Source: Actinomycetota bacterium
GTDB taxonomy: Bacteria > Actinomycetota > Thermoleophilia > Solirubrobacterales > Solirubrobacteraceae
Length of the DNA: 47,184 nucleotides
Assembly: GCA_005888335.1 (NCBI GenBank)
Contig: VAWY01000115.1
Coordinates: 1-47,184, forward strand
Reading direction: 5' to 3'
Position numbers and translations under genes: made by a program. Within the stretch, counting starts at the first letter, position 1. Each line of letters begins with the position of its first letter. The notes below the pieces were generated by a model. That model was not told the origin of the DNA. It was given only the letters and a program-made list of their open reading frames with translations, and did not search any database. This document shows, in pieces, positions 16,140 through 24,670 of this stretch.

Positions 16140-17386
16140 CGCTTCGCCGCGGCCGGCGGGACGTGCGGAGGCTCCGCCCGCTCGACGGGCGCAACGGGGG
16201 CCGGGGCGGAAGCAGGCCCTGTCGGAGGCTCCTCGATCTCGACCTCGACCGGAACCGGCCCGGCGCCTGCCCACGGCTCGAGCGCGATCCGGTCGGAGAA
16301 GAACTCCCAGATCGCGCGGATCGCCGCGAGGAGCGGCAGCGCGACGAAGACTCCCGGTAGTCCGTAGACCTCGCCGCCTGCGAGCAGCCCGAAGATGACG
16401 AGCAGCGGGTGCAGGCGGAGGGCGCTCCCCATCACGTTCGGGACGACCACGTGTCCCTCGACCTGGTGGACGACGAGGAAGAGGATCGCGACCCAGACTG
16501 CGGCAAGCGGGTGGACGACGAGCGCGTAGACGAGCGGCGGCACCGCGCCGAGCCACGGTCCGAGGTACGGGATCAGCTCCATCAGCGCGACCCAGGTCCC
16601 GAAGAGGAGCGCGTAGCGGTCGGCGCCGGGAACGAGGCCGACCGCGCCGAGCACCCACAGCCCGAGGCCGGCACTGGTGCCGATGATCAGCGACAGGAGC
16701 GCCTGGCCCTTCACGTAGCCCGCGAGCGCCGCCTCGATCCGCGGGAGCAGCGCCGGGGATCCCGGACGCGGCGGGAAGCGCCGGTCGATCGCCGACGCGA
16801 GCCGGGGCATGTCGAGCAGCATGTAGATCGAGATCACGACGATCAGCACGCCGCTGAAGAGGAGCTGGAAGACCGAGATCGCGGCGCCCTCGGCCCAGTT
16901 GATCGCCTTGGACGTGTACTTCTGCGCGTCCTTCGTGCCGAAGTTGTTCAGGAAGTCGTGGCCCTGGCGGCGGATCTGGATCCGCTTCAGGTGGTGCCGG
17001 TCGAGCCAGAGCTGGAGCCGGTCGAGGTCCCGCTCGGCGTGGGTTTGCGGCGGCTGTCCGTGCTCCTTCGTAAAGTACGAGTCCACGCGCGTCGAGGCCG
17101 ATCGGGTCTGGTTCACGACGACGGTCGCGAGCGCGAGGATCGCCATGGCGACTGCAGCGGCGAAGCTCAGGTACACGATCGCGACAGCGAAGCCGCGAGG
17201 GATCCAGACCCGCCCGAGCGCACGCACGAGCGGGTTCAAGAGCAGGGCGACGAGGGCCGCGACGAGGAAGATGAAGACGACGTGACGGACCGCCCCCGCC
17301 ACGATCCAGCCAAGCGCAAGGAGCAGCGGCAGACCGACGAGCTGGATCCACCGCGGGATCTCGATCTTCGCCGCCCCGCCGGGCAT
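16136..17386 (-). CDS. AI-2E family transporter (PerM/TqsA-like membrane protein)
   Basis: 416-residue protein with about seven or eight membrane segments and the family blocks SIYMLLDMPRL, GYVKGQALLSLIIG, ELIPYLGPWLGAVPPLVYAL and VEGHVVVPNVMGSALRLHP. The C-terminus is a proline-rich tail. The ATG at 17386 is chosen because a TACGAT box lies exactly 7 nt before it; an ATG three codons upstream (17395) would sit on that box. It is the first gene before the ABC exporter pair and overlaps the ATPase by 4 nt. The substrate of such proteins is uncertain; some act as cation antiporters. Confidence 0.85.
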   Translation of the reverse strand: MPGGAAKIEIPRWIQLVGLPLLLALGWIVAGAVRHVVFIFLVAALVALLLNPLVRALGRVWIPRGFAVAIVYLSFAAAVAMAILALATVVVNQTRSASTRVDSYFTKEHGQPPQTHAERDLDRLQLWLDRHHLKRIQIRRQGHDFLNNFGTKDAQKYTSKAINWAEGAAISVFQLLFSGVLIVVISIYMLLDMPRLASAIDRRFPPRPGSPALLPRIEAALAGYVKGQALLSLIIGTSAGLGLWVLGAVGLVPGADRYALLFGTWVALMELIPYLGPWLGAVPPLVYALVVHPLAAVWVAILFLVVHQVEGHVVVPNVMGSALRLHPLLVIFGLLAGGEVYGLPGVFVALPLLAAIRAIWEFFSDRIALEPWAGAGPVPVEVEIEEPPTGPASAPAPVAPVERAEPPHVPPAAAKR

Positions 17387-17393
17387 GACGGCC

Positions 17394-17399
17394 ATCGTA
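17394..17399 (-). promoter_or_regulatory. -10-like box (TACGAT) before the AI-2E permease
   Basis: TACGAT, 7 nt, then ATG at 17386. It decides between two in-frame ATG codons. The 190-nt region up to 17587 is the divergent promoter region for both strands. Confidence 0.4.
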
Positions 17400-17551
17400 C
17401 CGTCACCACTCTCAGGCCCCCTCGCCCGCCCGCATGGGACTGGTCCTTCGTGGAGGACGGAGCGCTCGCGCTCGACCGTCACGAGGTCTGGGAGGAACCC
17501 CCGATTTCGCCTAGGCCCAGGCTGTCACAAGCTCCCCCGGTCGGCACCGAG

Positions 17552-17580
17552 TTGCGAGGCCGGGAGCCGTTCGTTAGCGT
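17552..17580 (+). promoter_or_regulatory. Leaderless promoter: TTGCGA, 17-nt spacer, TAGCGT
   Basis: The -35-like TTGCGA at 17552-17557 and the -10-like TAGCGT at 17575-17580 are 17 nt apart, and the -10 box ends 7 nt before the ATG at 17588. This is the most complete of the leaderless promoter candidates in the window. Confidence 0.5.
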
Positions 17581-17587
17581 GCGGCCG

Positions 17588-18379
17588 ATGGCCTCCCGCG
17601 CCTCCGAGCAAATCGAGGCTGCTCGGCGTGCCCGACGAACACGCTCCAGGGCGCCCAGGGCGCGGCGGTTCGCAGGCCTCGCCGTGATCGCATGCATCGT
17701 CGTCGCGACGACGCTCGTCACCGCCTTCGGCTCCTCGAAGAAGGCAGGCGACGCGCTCTCGGTCTTGGCGCCGGTCGGCCGGCTCGTCCCGGCCTCGCCG
17801 CCCCGGCCACAGATCGTGGCCGTGCACGGCGCCCTTCGGATCCAGCTCCCCGTCGCGCAGGCGGCGCTGACGGCGATCGGCTACCACGCGACCAGCGACG
17901 GCGCCGTCGGTCTCCAGCCCGTCGGCCGGCGCGGCAACGAAGGGTTCCTGAGCCACCTCTTCCATCGCGTCTTCGGCGGCGGCCACTCGGGGGTCGTCTA
18001 CTACCAGCTCGGCGGCGGCCCGGGCCCTCCGACGGCCTCGCTCGACGTCGGCGCCGCGACCGGGACGGACGTCTACGCGCCCGTGGACGGCACCGTCGTC
18101 GGGCTCACCGACTACGTCGTCAGCGGCCGGGTCTTCGGCGTCCGCATAGACGTCCAGCCGACGAACGCGCCGTCGATGGTCGTCTCGGTCGCGCCCGTCC
18201 ATCCCGATCCGAGCCTCACGGTCGGGTCCTCGCTCGCCGCGTCGCGATCGAAGATCGGCAGCGTGGTCGACCTGTCGGGCGTCGAGCGGCTCGCGCTGGC
18301 GCGCTACACGCGGGACGCCGGCAACCACGTCTCGATCGTCGTGAGGCCGAGCCCGGGCGCCCAGCTCGCGCTTCCCTGA
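17588..18379 (+). CDS. Membrane-anchored LytM/M23-like protein, catalytic residues missing
   Basis: 263 residues. A basic N-terminus (RRARRTRSRAPRARRF) precedes one transmembrane helix near residues 30-46. The C-terminal half has the M23 core pattern GAATGTDVYAPVDGTVVGL, in which family members place the metal site just upstream. Here that site reads TASLDVG, with no histidine, and the later HxH site is APVHPD. The zinc ligands therefore appear lost and the domain is likely a non-hydrolytic binding or regulatory version. It is followed directly by ymdB with a 4-nt overlap. Confidence 0.7.
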   Translation: MASRASEQIEAARRARRTRSRAPRARRFAGLAVIACIVVATTLVTAFGSSKKAGDALSVLAPVGRLVPASPPRPQIVAVHGALRIQLPVAQAALTAIGYHATSDGAVGLQPVGRRGNEGFLSHLFHRVFGGGHSGVVYYQLGGGPGPPTASLDVGAATGTDVYAPVDGTVVGLTDYVVSGRVFGVRIDVQPTNAPSMVVSVAPVHPDPSLTVGSSLAASRSKIGSVVDLSGVERLALARYTRDAGNHVSIVVRPSPGAQLALP

Positions 18380-19170
18380 AGCTCCTCTTCGTCGCGGACG
18401 TCTTCGGTGCGCCCGGCCGGCGCGCGCTGGAGGAACGCCTGCCCGGGCTGCGCGAGGAGCGCGGGATCGACTTCTGCGTCGTGAACGGCGAGAACGTGGC
18501 GGACGGGGCCGGCATCACGCCGCGGCTCGCGGATCGCATCCTCGCCGCCGGCGCCGACGCGATCACCCTCGGGAACCACGTCTGGCGCAGGACCGAGATC
18601 GGGCCGTACCTCGAGACCTCGGACCGGATCGTCCGCCCAGCGAACCTCGCGCGCGGCACGCCCGGACGCGGGCTCACGGTCCTCCCGGCGGCCGGCGGCG
18701 CTCCGGTCGCGGTCGTGAACCTCATGGGCTGGCTCTTCCTCCAGGTGGCGACCCACCCGTTCGAGGTCGTGGACGCGCTCGTCGACGAGGCGCGCGCCCG
18801 GGCCACGGTCGTGCTGGTCGACGTCCACGCCGAGGCGACCAGCGAGAAGATCGCGCTCGCACGCTGGCTCGCCGGCCGCGTGACGGCGGTGATCGGCACG
18901 CACACGCACGTCCAGACCGCCGACGCGCGCGTCCTCCCCGGCGGCACCGCGGCGATCACCGACGCCGGGATGACCGGGCCGCACGACTCCGTGATCGGCG
19001 TCGCAGCCGACCTGGCGATTCGGCGGATGCGGACGGGTATGCCGGTCCGGTTCTCGCCGGGCGAGGGCGACGTCCGGATCGAGGGCGTCGTCGTCGAGTG
19101 CGACGAGGACGGCCGAGCGACGAGCTGCGAGGCCCTACGCGTCGCGGTGGGCCCTAAACCCCCTTTGTAA
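18376..19170 (+). CDS. ymdB: YmdB-family metallophosphoesterase, apparent CTG start
   Basis: 264-residue phosphodiesterase of the YmdB/TIGR00282 family, which hydrolyses 2',3'-cyclic nucleotides in known cases. Metal ligands are visible: D in VADVFG, E and N in NGENVADG, N and H in LGNHVW, H in DVHAEATSEK and the pair in GTHTHVQT. The family starts with MK-LLF-D, and here KLLFVADVFGAPGR is preceded directly by CTG at 18376, whose last two bases form the TGA stop of the gene before. No ATG, GTG or TTG occurs in frame nearby, so CTG is taken as the start. Its end overlaps the converging GT87 gene by 36 nt. Confidence 0.9.
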   Translation: MKLLFVADVFGAPGRRALEERLPGLREERGIDFCVVNGENVADGAGITPRLADRILAAGADAITLGNHVWRRTEIGPYLETSDRIVRPANLARGTPGRGLTVLPAAGGAPVAVVNLMGWLFLQVATHPFEVVDALVDEARARATVVLVDVHAEATSEKIALARWLAGRVTAVIGTHTHVQTADARVLPGGTAAITDAGMTGPHDSVIGVAADLAIRRMRTGMPVRFSPGEGDVRIEGVVVECDEDGRATSCEALRVAVGPKPPL

Positions 19171-20331
19171 CTCATCGGGCGGCTCGAGCGCTCTCGACGG
19201 CCAGAGGAGCACCGCGAGCAGGACCAGCAGGATCGCGTCGCGCGAAGCGACGAGAATCGTCTCGCGGGTGTGGAAGCCGTAGACGAGCCACCAGTACCGG
19301 CTCGGGAACCACAGCTGGGTGAGAACGAGCGCGCCCGCGAGGAGGGTCGAGGCGGCAAGGCCGCGCCGGCCGCGCACCAGCGGGACGAGCGGCACGAGCC
19401 AGATCAGGAATTGCGGCGAGAGCACCTTCCCGAGCGCGACGAAGGCGCAGACGGCCGCGGCGCTCGCGGTCACGAGCCGGTCCCGCGACCCGCTGTCGCC
19501 GCGCCAGAACCAGGCCCAGACCCCGGCGATCGTGCCGACCTGGAGGACGGTGAGCACGCGACCGGTGTCGTGCGGGATCGCGCCGACGAGGTTCTGCGAG
19601 CCGAAGCTCGACCGCAGCGTCAGGTGCAGTCCGCCGACGTGGTGCGCGACGATGAGGGCGGCGGCGCCGACGCTCTCGATCTGGAGCGGCCGCGTCGTCT
19701 GCCGCACGACGCTGGCCCAGACGCCGTGCGGCGCGAGCACGAGGAACGGTACGAACACCGCGGCGACGACGAGCGCGCAGACGCCGGCGCAAACGAGCGC
19801 CTCCCGCGCGCCGCGACGACGCCAGACGTGGACGAGGAAGATCGGAACGAGGACGGCCGGATAGACCTTCGCGGCGATCCCAAGCCCGAGCACGCCGAGC
19901 CCGAGCCGGTTCCGCCCGCGGAGCACCGCCGCGAGCGCGCCGACCGTCAGCGCGGCCGGCCACAGGTCGAAGCGCGTCAGCACCACCGCGCCGAGCGCGA
20001 GCGGCGCGAGCGCCGCGAACGCGAGCGCCGCCCCCAGCCGCTGCGGCGCGGCGCGCAGCGAGCGGAGAGCAGAGGCCATGCCGAGGAGCGCGAAGAACGG
20101 CAGCGCGGCCGGCGGATACTCGACGGCGAAGTCGCGATAGGGAACGAGGCCGCGCTCCATCGCGTTGCCGTAGTCGCGGTAGAGGGGAAGGTCGCTGATC
20201 TCGGCGTGCAAGAAGAAGTCGTGGTGCAGGCCCCACCAAGTAGCGAGGAAGACCCCGGCCGCGACGAGCGCCGCGAGTGCCGCAGGCCGGCCGTCAGCCG
20301 GCCGTGACCAGCTCGCCGACGGAGCGTCCAC
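19135..20331 (-). CDS. GT87-family polyprenol-phosphate-sugar mannosyltransferase-like membrane protein
   Basis: 398 residues with about nine membrane helices. The N-terminal loop has DLPLYRDYGNAMERGLVPYRDFAVEYPPAALPFF, read in outline, which matches the aspartate- and PP-containing catalytic loop of DUF2029/GT87 enzymes. GLGIAAKVYPAVLVPIF and LSPQFLIWLVPLVPL are further family blocks. The GTG start at 20331 lies 38 nt inside the preceding gene end. Such enzymes add mannose or arabinose to lipid-linked glycans on the outer face of the membrane. It groups with two more glycan genes upstream. Confidence 0.8.
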   Translation of the reverse strand: MDAPSASWSRPADGRPAALAALVAAGVFLATWWGLHHDFFLHAEISDLPLYRDYGNAMERGLVPYRDFAVEYPPAALPFFALLGMASALRSLRAAPQRLGAALAFAALAPLALGAVVLTRFDLWPAALTVGALAAVLRGRNRLGLGVLGLGIAAKVYPAVLVPIFLVHVWRRRGAREALVCAGVCALVVAAVFVPFLVLAPHGVWASVVRQTTRPLQIESVGAAALIVAHHVGGLHLTLRSSFGSQNLVGAIPHDTGRVLTVLQVGTIAGVWAWFWRGDSGSRDRLVTASAAAVCAFVALGKVLSPQFLIWLVPLVPLVRGRRGLAASTLLAGALVLTQLWFPSRYWWLVYGFHTRETILVASRDAILLVLLAVLLWPSRALEPPDELQRGFRAHRDA

Positions 20332-22087
20332 TCGGCTCCTGCTCCTCCACCGTCACCGCCACCGCCACCGGAGCCAGGAGCGCGAACGCGACGAACGGGA
20401 AGAACCACGGGATGTAGAGGTAGAACCAGTGCGTCAGCACGAGCTCGAAGCCTATGAGGAGCGCTCCCGTGAGGGCGGCGAGCTGAAGGGGAGACTTGCG
20501 ACGGGGGAAGAACGCAGCGGCGACCGCGCCGACGACGAGCACCGCCTCGAGCCCCTGCTGCACGCGATGGAGGTCCGGGATCCCCTTCGCGTGGTACTGC
20601 CGCCAGTCCCAGAGCGAGAACGGCGACTCGCGGTCGATCTGCGACTTGATCGTCCGAACGTAGAACACCTTCACGGCGTGGAAGAAGTTGGGCTCGAAGA
20701 GGAGGACGGAGAACGCGAGCACCGTCGCCACGGCGAACCCGCCGGCGAAGAAGGCCGCCGACCGGCGGCTCCAGCTCTCGCGCCAGTCGGGGTACGTCAT
20801 CCACAGGGGCGCGACGACGAGCGAGACGAACTTCGTCCACCCCGAGAGGGCGAGGAAGAACCCACGCTTGAACGCCGAGCTCGCGAGCCAGAAGCCGAAG
20901 ATCAGGAAGGCCGGCACGATCGCGTCGTTCGTGTTCGAGCTGGACACGTACTGCGTGAACGGGTAGGCGGTCCAGGCGAACGCGAGCGTCGCCCCGAGCC
21001 GCGCGCCGCCGAAGCGGAGCCCGACGAGCCCGAGGCCGACGATGCAGAGCAGGTCGAAGAGGATCGCCGTCGCGTGCGCCGTCGGCAGCGAGTCCCACTT
21101 CCCGCTCCAGCCGAAGACGAGGTAGGCCGGGATGTAGGACTCGTACGAGACGGGACCGTACGTGTCCGCCTGCGGGTTCGCGGACTCGCAGCGGCCGTTC
21201 GTCTGGATCCGCTCGCGGATCTCGCCCTCCGCGTTGGCCGGACCGCACGGCTTCAGGTTGTCCTCGACCGGGAAGTGGCCCCAGGGCGCGTGGTGCTCCT
21301 TGACGATCCGCTCGGCGCCGATCGGCCCCGCGTAGCCGACGTCGATCACGTTCGAGGCCTCGACGTTCAGCCCCACGCGGAAGCCCGCGAGGAAGACCGT
21401 GGCGGCGACGAGCACCCAAACCGGCCAGAAGGGTCGGGTCGCGGTGCCGCGGCCGTGGATCCCGATCCAGATCGAGCGGCCGAGCAGGTAGACCAGCGGC
21501 GGATACGCGAGCGGGACGCTCGTGAAGATGTCGCCGCGGTTGAAGTACCAGAGCGACGCTGTGAAGAAGAGGAGCGCGAGCAGATCGAGGTTCCGCAGGC
21601 TGCTCAGGCGGCGCAGGTCGGCCAGGCCGAGGAAGAAGACCGCGCAGAAGCCAAGCCAGATCCAGTGGTTGTTGATCTTCGTGCCGCCGAACGCGCCCGG
21701 CCCGCCCCGGGCCATCCCCCACGCGACCTGGGCGCCGGTGAAGGCCTGGGTCACGGCTGCACTGGCGTCGTCGACCGTGACCCGCGCCACCTCGCCCGCC
21801 CGGGCCGAGTAGACGTGGACGGTCCAGTTGAGCGACTTCGGGTCGTAGCTCGCGTCGTAGCTGATCACCCGCGGGTAGTGCTTGAGCCAGGCAGCGACCT
21901 TCGGGAACCGCAGGGCGATGTCGCTCGCCTTCTTCTTCGAGAGGTGCGGCGACGTGTCCGGCGGGGCGAACTCGGTCTGGACGAGGTGGCCCTTCGAGTC
22001 GTAGACCGCGCTCGTCGGGGTCGGGGCCGCAACCGCCGCCGGGGCGAGCACGAGCGCGGCGAGAGCTACGACGGCCGCCCTGCGCAT
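20294..22087 (-). CDS. Membrane glycosyltransferase-like protein with N-terminal exported PepSY-like domain
   Basis: 597 residues. A signal sequence (ALAALVLAPAAVAAP) precedes about 110 exported residues with the pattern KKASDIALRFPKVAAWL, SYDPKSLNWTVHVYS and VARVTVDDASAAV, which resembles PepSY/YpeB-type domains. About ten or eleven membrane helices follow, in the style of GT39/GT87 proteins. A long extracellular loop holds KPCGPANAEGE and NGRCESANPQ, likely one disulfide, and GPVSYESYIPAYLVFGW. The ATG at 22087 overlaps the GtrA stop by one base. The catalytic role is not proven; context suggests cell-wall glycan assembly. Confidence 0.7.
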   Translation of the reverse strand: MRRAAVVALAALVLAPAAVAAPTPTSAVYDSKGHLVQTEFAPPDTSPHLSKKKASDIALRFPKVAAWLKHYPRVISYDASYDPKSLNWTVHVYSARAGEVARVTVDDASAAVTQAFTGAQVAWGMARGGPGAFGGTKINNHWIWLGFCAVFFLGLADLRRLSSLRNLDLLALLFFTASLWYFNRGDIFTSVPLAYPPLVYLLGRSIWIGIHGRGTATRPFWPVWVLVAATVFLAGFRVGLNVEASNVIDVGYAGPIGAERIVKEHHAPWGHFPVEDNLKPCGPANAEGEIRERIQTNGRCESANPQADTYGPVSYESYIPAYLVFGWSGKWDSLPTAHATAILFDLLCIVGLGLVGLRFGGARLGATLAFAWTAYPFTQYVSSSNTNDAIVPAFLIFGFWLASSAFKRGFFLALSGWTKFVSLVVAPLWMTYPDWRESWSRRSAAFFAGGFAVATVLAFSVLLFEPNFFHAVKVFYVRTIKSQIDRESPFSLWDWRQYHAKGIPDLHRVQQGLEAVLVVGAVAAAFFPRRKSPLQLAALTGALLIGFELVLTHWFYLYIPWFFPFVAFALLAPVAVAVTVEEQEPSGRSVGELVTAG

Positions 22088-22536
22088 CAGCGGCGGCGGA
22101 ACGACCAGAGCTTGTTGCCGACGAAGTTGAGGGGCGTGACGAGCACGATCGCGAGCGCCTGGGCGACGATCTTCCCGAGGCCGAGCGCGACGAGGACGCG
22201 CAGGCAGATCAGGTTCGCGCCGAGCGCCAGCGCGGACACGACGAGGAAGCGCAGTCCCTGGTAGGCGAAGTGGCCGCGCTGGCCGCGGAAGGTCCAGTGG
22301 CGGTTCAGCAGGTAGTTGTTCGTGACCGCGACCGCGAACGAGCAGACGGCTGCGGCGAGGTAGTGGAGTCCCGCCCAGCGCAGGAGGATCGCGTAGACGG
22401 CGAGGTTGACGACGTACCCGCTCGCGCCGACGCAGCAGAACTTCGCGAGCTGGACCCAGTTGTGCCGGGCCCGGAGCGCACGGTGCGCGCGGGACCGGTC
22501 CGGGGTGGGGGCGGCGACGACGCGCGTGCGCTCCAT
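22087..22536 (-). CDS. GtrA-like membrane protein
   Basis: 149 residues with four transmembrane helices and the GtrA pattern: KFCCVGASGYVVNLAVYAILL, FAVAVTNNYLLNRHWTFRG, and NFVGNKLWSFRRR at the end. GtrA proteins are thought to help flip polyprenyl-phosphate sugars. It is the first gene of the GtrA, 597-residue protein, GT87 unit, which overlap each other. A TACCCT box lies 8 nt before the ATG at 22536. Confidence 0.9.
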   Translation of the reverse strand: MERTRVVAAPTPDRSRAHRALRARHNWVQLAKFCCVGASGYVVNLAVYAILLRWAGLHYLAAAVCSFAVAVTNNYLLNRHWTFRGQRGHFAYQGLRFLVVSALALGANLICLRVLVALGLGKIVAQALAIVLVTPLNFVGNKLWSFRRR

Positions 22537-22669
22537 CGCGGGCGAGGGTACCGGCTCCGGCGCCTACGCCGCGGGTGCCCGGCGCTCCCGGATCGTCACC
22601 GTCGCGTCCACGGGGACCCGGCGCTCGCGTCGATCGCGCCCTCGCAAGGCTGGCCGAAAGGGTCACCCC

Positions 22670-22686
22670 CCGGGGTCTGACCCCGG
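22670..22686. repeat. 17-bp perfect palindrome CCGGGGTC-T-GACCCCGG
   Basis: Two 8-base arms around one base. The same palindrome core occurs four times in the repeat at 31041-31385. It lies in the 197-nt gap between GtrA and pcm, where it follows a GGTCACCCC near-copy. No other feature is visible in the gap except the promoter side of GtrA. Confidence 0.7.
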
Positions 22687-22733
22687 CCGTGCGCCCCGGC
22701 GACGACCGCGGCCCACTCCGTCGAGACGCTTGC

Positions 22734-23399
22734 TCATCCAGCCTCGAATCCCTCCTCGCCGACGAGCGGGACGAACCGGCACGGGACGGAGCGGAGGACG
22801 GCCGGGCCTTCCGGGCTGCGGACGACCACCTGCAGCTCCTGCGCCCGGCGCGTGCCGACGGGTAGGACGAGCCGGCCGCGGGCCTCGAGCTGCTCGTACA
22901 GCGTCGCCGGGAGCTCGGGAACCGCCGCCGCGACGGCGATCGCCTGGAAGGGAGCGCGGTCGGGCACGCCGAGCGTGCCGTCGCCGACGCGCACCTCCAC
23001 CCGCTCGTAGCCGGCGGCCGCGAGGCTCTCGCGGGCCGACCGCGCGAGCTCCGTTAGGCGCTCGATCGTGACGACCTCCGCAGCGAGCTCGGCGAGCACC
23101 GCCGCCTGATAGCCGGAGCCGGTGCCGACGTCGAGCACGCGCTCGTCGCCGCGGAGGGTGAGCGCCTCGCAGATCCGGGCGACCATGTACGGCTGGGAGA
23201 TCGTCTGTCCGTAGCCGATCGGGAGGGCCGCGTCGTCGTACGCTCGGGAGCGCAGCTCCGCGGGCACGAAGAGCTCGCGCGGGACTCGCTCCATCGCGCG
23301 AAGCACCCGCTCGTCCTCGATGTCTCGGCCACGCAGCTGCCTCTCCACCATCAGCCGGCGGAGGGTCGCTGGGTCTTCAGGCGGCGCGCTGGAGAACAC
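22734..23399 (-). CDS. pcm: Protein-L-isoaspartate O-methyltransferase
   Basis: 221 residues. Repairs isoaspartyl residues in damaged proteins using SAM. RLMVERQLRGRDI, RELFVPAELRSRAYDDAALPIGYGQTISQPYMVA (read in outline) and the SAM motif VLDVGTGSGYQAAVLAEL are all typical. The GTG start at 23399 overlaps the phosphatase gene by 23 nt; an ATG at 23351 is an alternative but would cut into the conserved N-terminal block. The C-terminal GRLVLPVG is present. Likely co-transcribed with the upstream gene. Confidence 0.92.
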   Translation of the reverse strand: MFSSAPPEDPATLRRLMVERQLRGRDIEDERVLRAMERVPRELFVPAELRSRAYDDAALPIGYGQTISQPYMVARICEALTLRGDERVLDVGTGSGYQAAVLAELAAEVVTIERLTELARSARESLAAAGYERVEVRVGDGTLGVPDRAPFQAIAVAAAVPELPATLYEQLEARGRLVLPVGTRRAQELQVVVRSPEGPAVLRSVPCRFVPLVGEEGFEAG

Positions 23400-24670
23400 G
23401 CGCGTAGGGCGGCGGCTCGACGCCGAAGTGGGTCAGCACCGCGGGAGCGATCTCGGAAATCGACGACGGCTGCCACTCGAGGCCGACGGTGAGCATCGGG
23501 ACGGTCGAGTCCGCGGCTGCGAGCGAGCCATGGCTCCCGCCGCCGACGTGGTGGCGGCCCCCGAGGTCGAGGAACTCGAAGTCCGGAGCCGCCGACACCA
23601 GGACGTCGCCGGCGTTGGGATTGCGGAGCGCGGCCCAGGCACGGGCAAGGGCGTCCGGGCCGTCGAGGATCGACCCGTCGCCGTTCGCCGACCAACCGTC
23701 GTTCGAGAACGAGAAACGGAGCTCCGCGCCCTCGCGGCGCGCGACCGCTTCGTCCTCCTCGAGGAAGAGCACCACCTCGCAGGCGCGATCGCCGTCGAGC
23801 CGCTGCGCGAGCTGCCGCGCGTCCTCGCCGGCGTCCTCGAGGCGATAGACCATGCCGGCGCGGTTCGAGGCGGTCACGACGACTCCGGCGGCGGACGCGA
23901 ACCGCTCTGCGAGCGACACCGCCTCGGTCACCTGCGTCTGCCCGTGGTCGGCGCAGAGGACGACGGCATACCGCTCGAGGAATGCGTCCGCGCCCCCGGC
24001 GGCGTCCATCAGCGCGCCGATCGCCTCGTCCGACCGCGCGAGCGCCTCGTGAGCCCCGTCGGGGCCGCTCGCGTGGGAGGCGAAGTCGTAGTCGGGCAGG
24101 TAGCAGACGAAGAGGTCGAAGCCATCGCGCGTCACGAGCCACCGCCCGACCGCCGCGGCGTAGGCGTCGACCGAGCCGAGCACGCGCCCCTTGACGGCCA
24201 TGGGGGCGCCGGTCACGTCCGACTCGAACAGGTTGTAGAAGAAGAAGCGCTGCGGCCCGTAGGCCGGGCGAGCGAGACCGGGCAGGAGCGAGCGGTGGCG
24301 CGTTCGGCCGCGATAGCAGGTCACGTTCACGGCGGCCGCGGTCAGGCCGGCGTCCTCGAGCGCCTCGTAGATCGTCACCGCGTCCGAAGGACGAGCCGTA
24401 CTCGACGAGCCTGCGCTCGCCGCGGTGCCACCAGACGAGGTGCGGGATCCGGTGGACGTCCGGGCCCGCTCCCGTGGCGATCGTCGAGAGGCAGACGGGC
24501 GTGAGCGAGGGAAACGTCGAGACGGCCCGGCTGTAGCGGCCGTGCTCGGCGAGGTAGGCGAGCGCCGGCGTCCGCCGCTCGACCGCCGCCTCGAACATCG
24601 CGGCCGTCAGCCCGTCGATGACGACGAGGACAAGCTTTTTAGTCTCTGGCAAGGATGCGGAGTCCCGCAT
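23377..24670 (-). pseudogene. Alkaline-phosphatase-superfamily phosphodiesterase, frame broken near 24375
   Basis: The N-terminal part, from ATG 24670, holds LVLVVIDGLTAAMFEAA (metal aspartate), the nucleophile block TFPSLTPVCLSTIATG and HLVWWHRGERRLVEYGSSF. The frame then runs into basic sequence, while the +1 frame continues with TIYEALEDAGLTAAAVN, YRGRTRHRSLLPG, PDYDFASHASG, LCADHGQTQV and GGGSHGSL, which supply the other metal ligands. All expected ligand blocks exist, so only the frame is broken, at about 24375-24385. Related proteins seem to have some 30 more residues here, so a deletion with frame change is likely. The gene would hydrolyse phosphate diesters or nucleotides. Confidence 0.7.
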
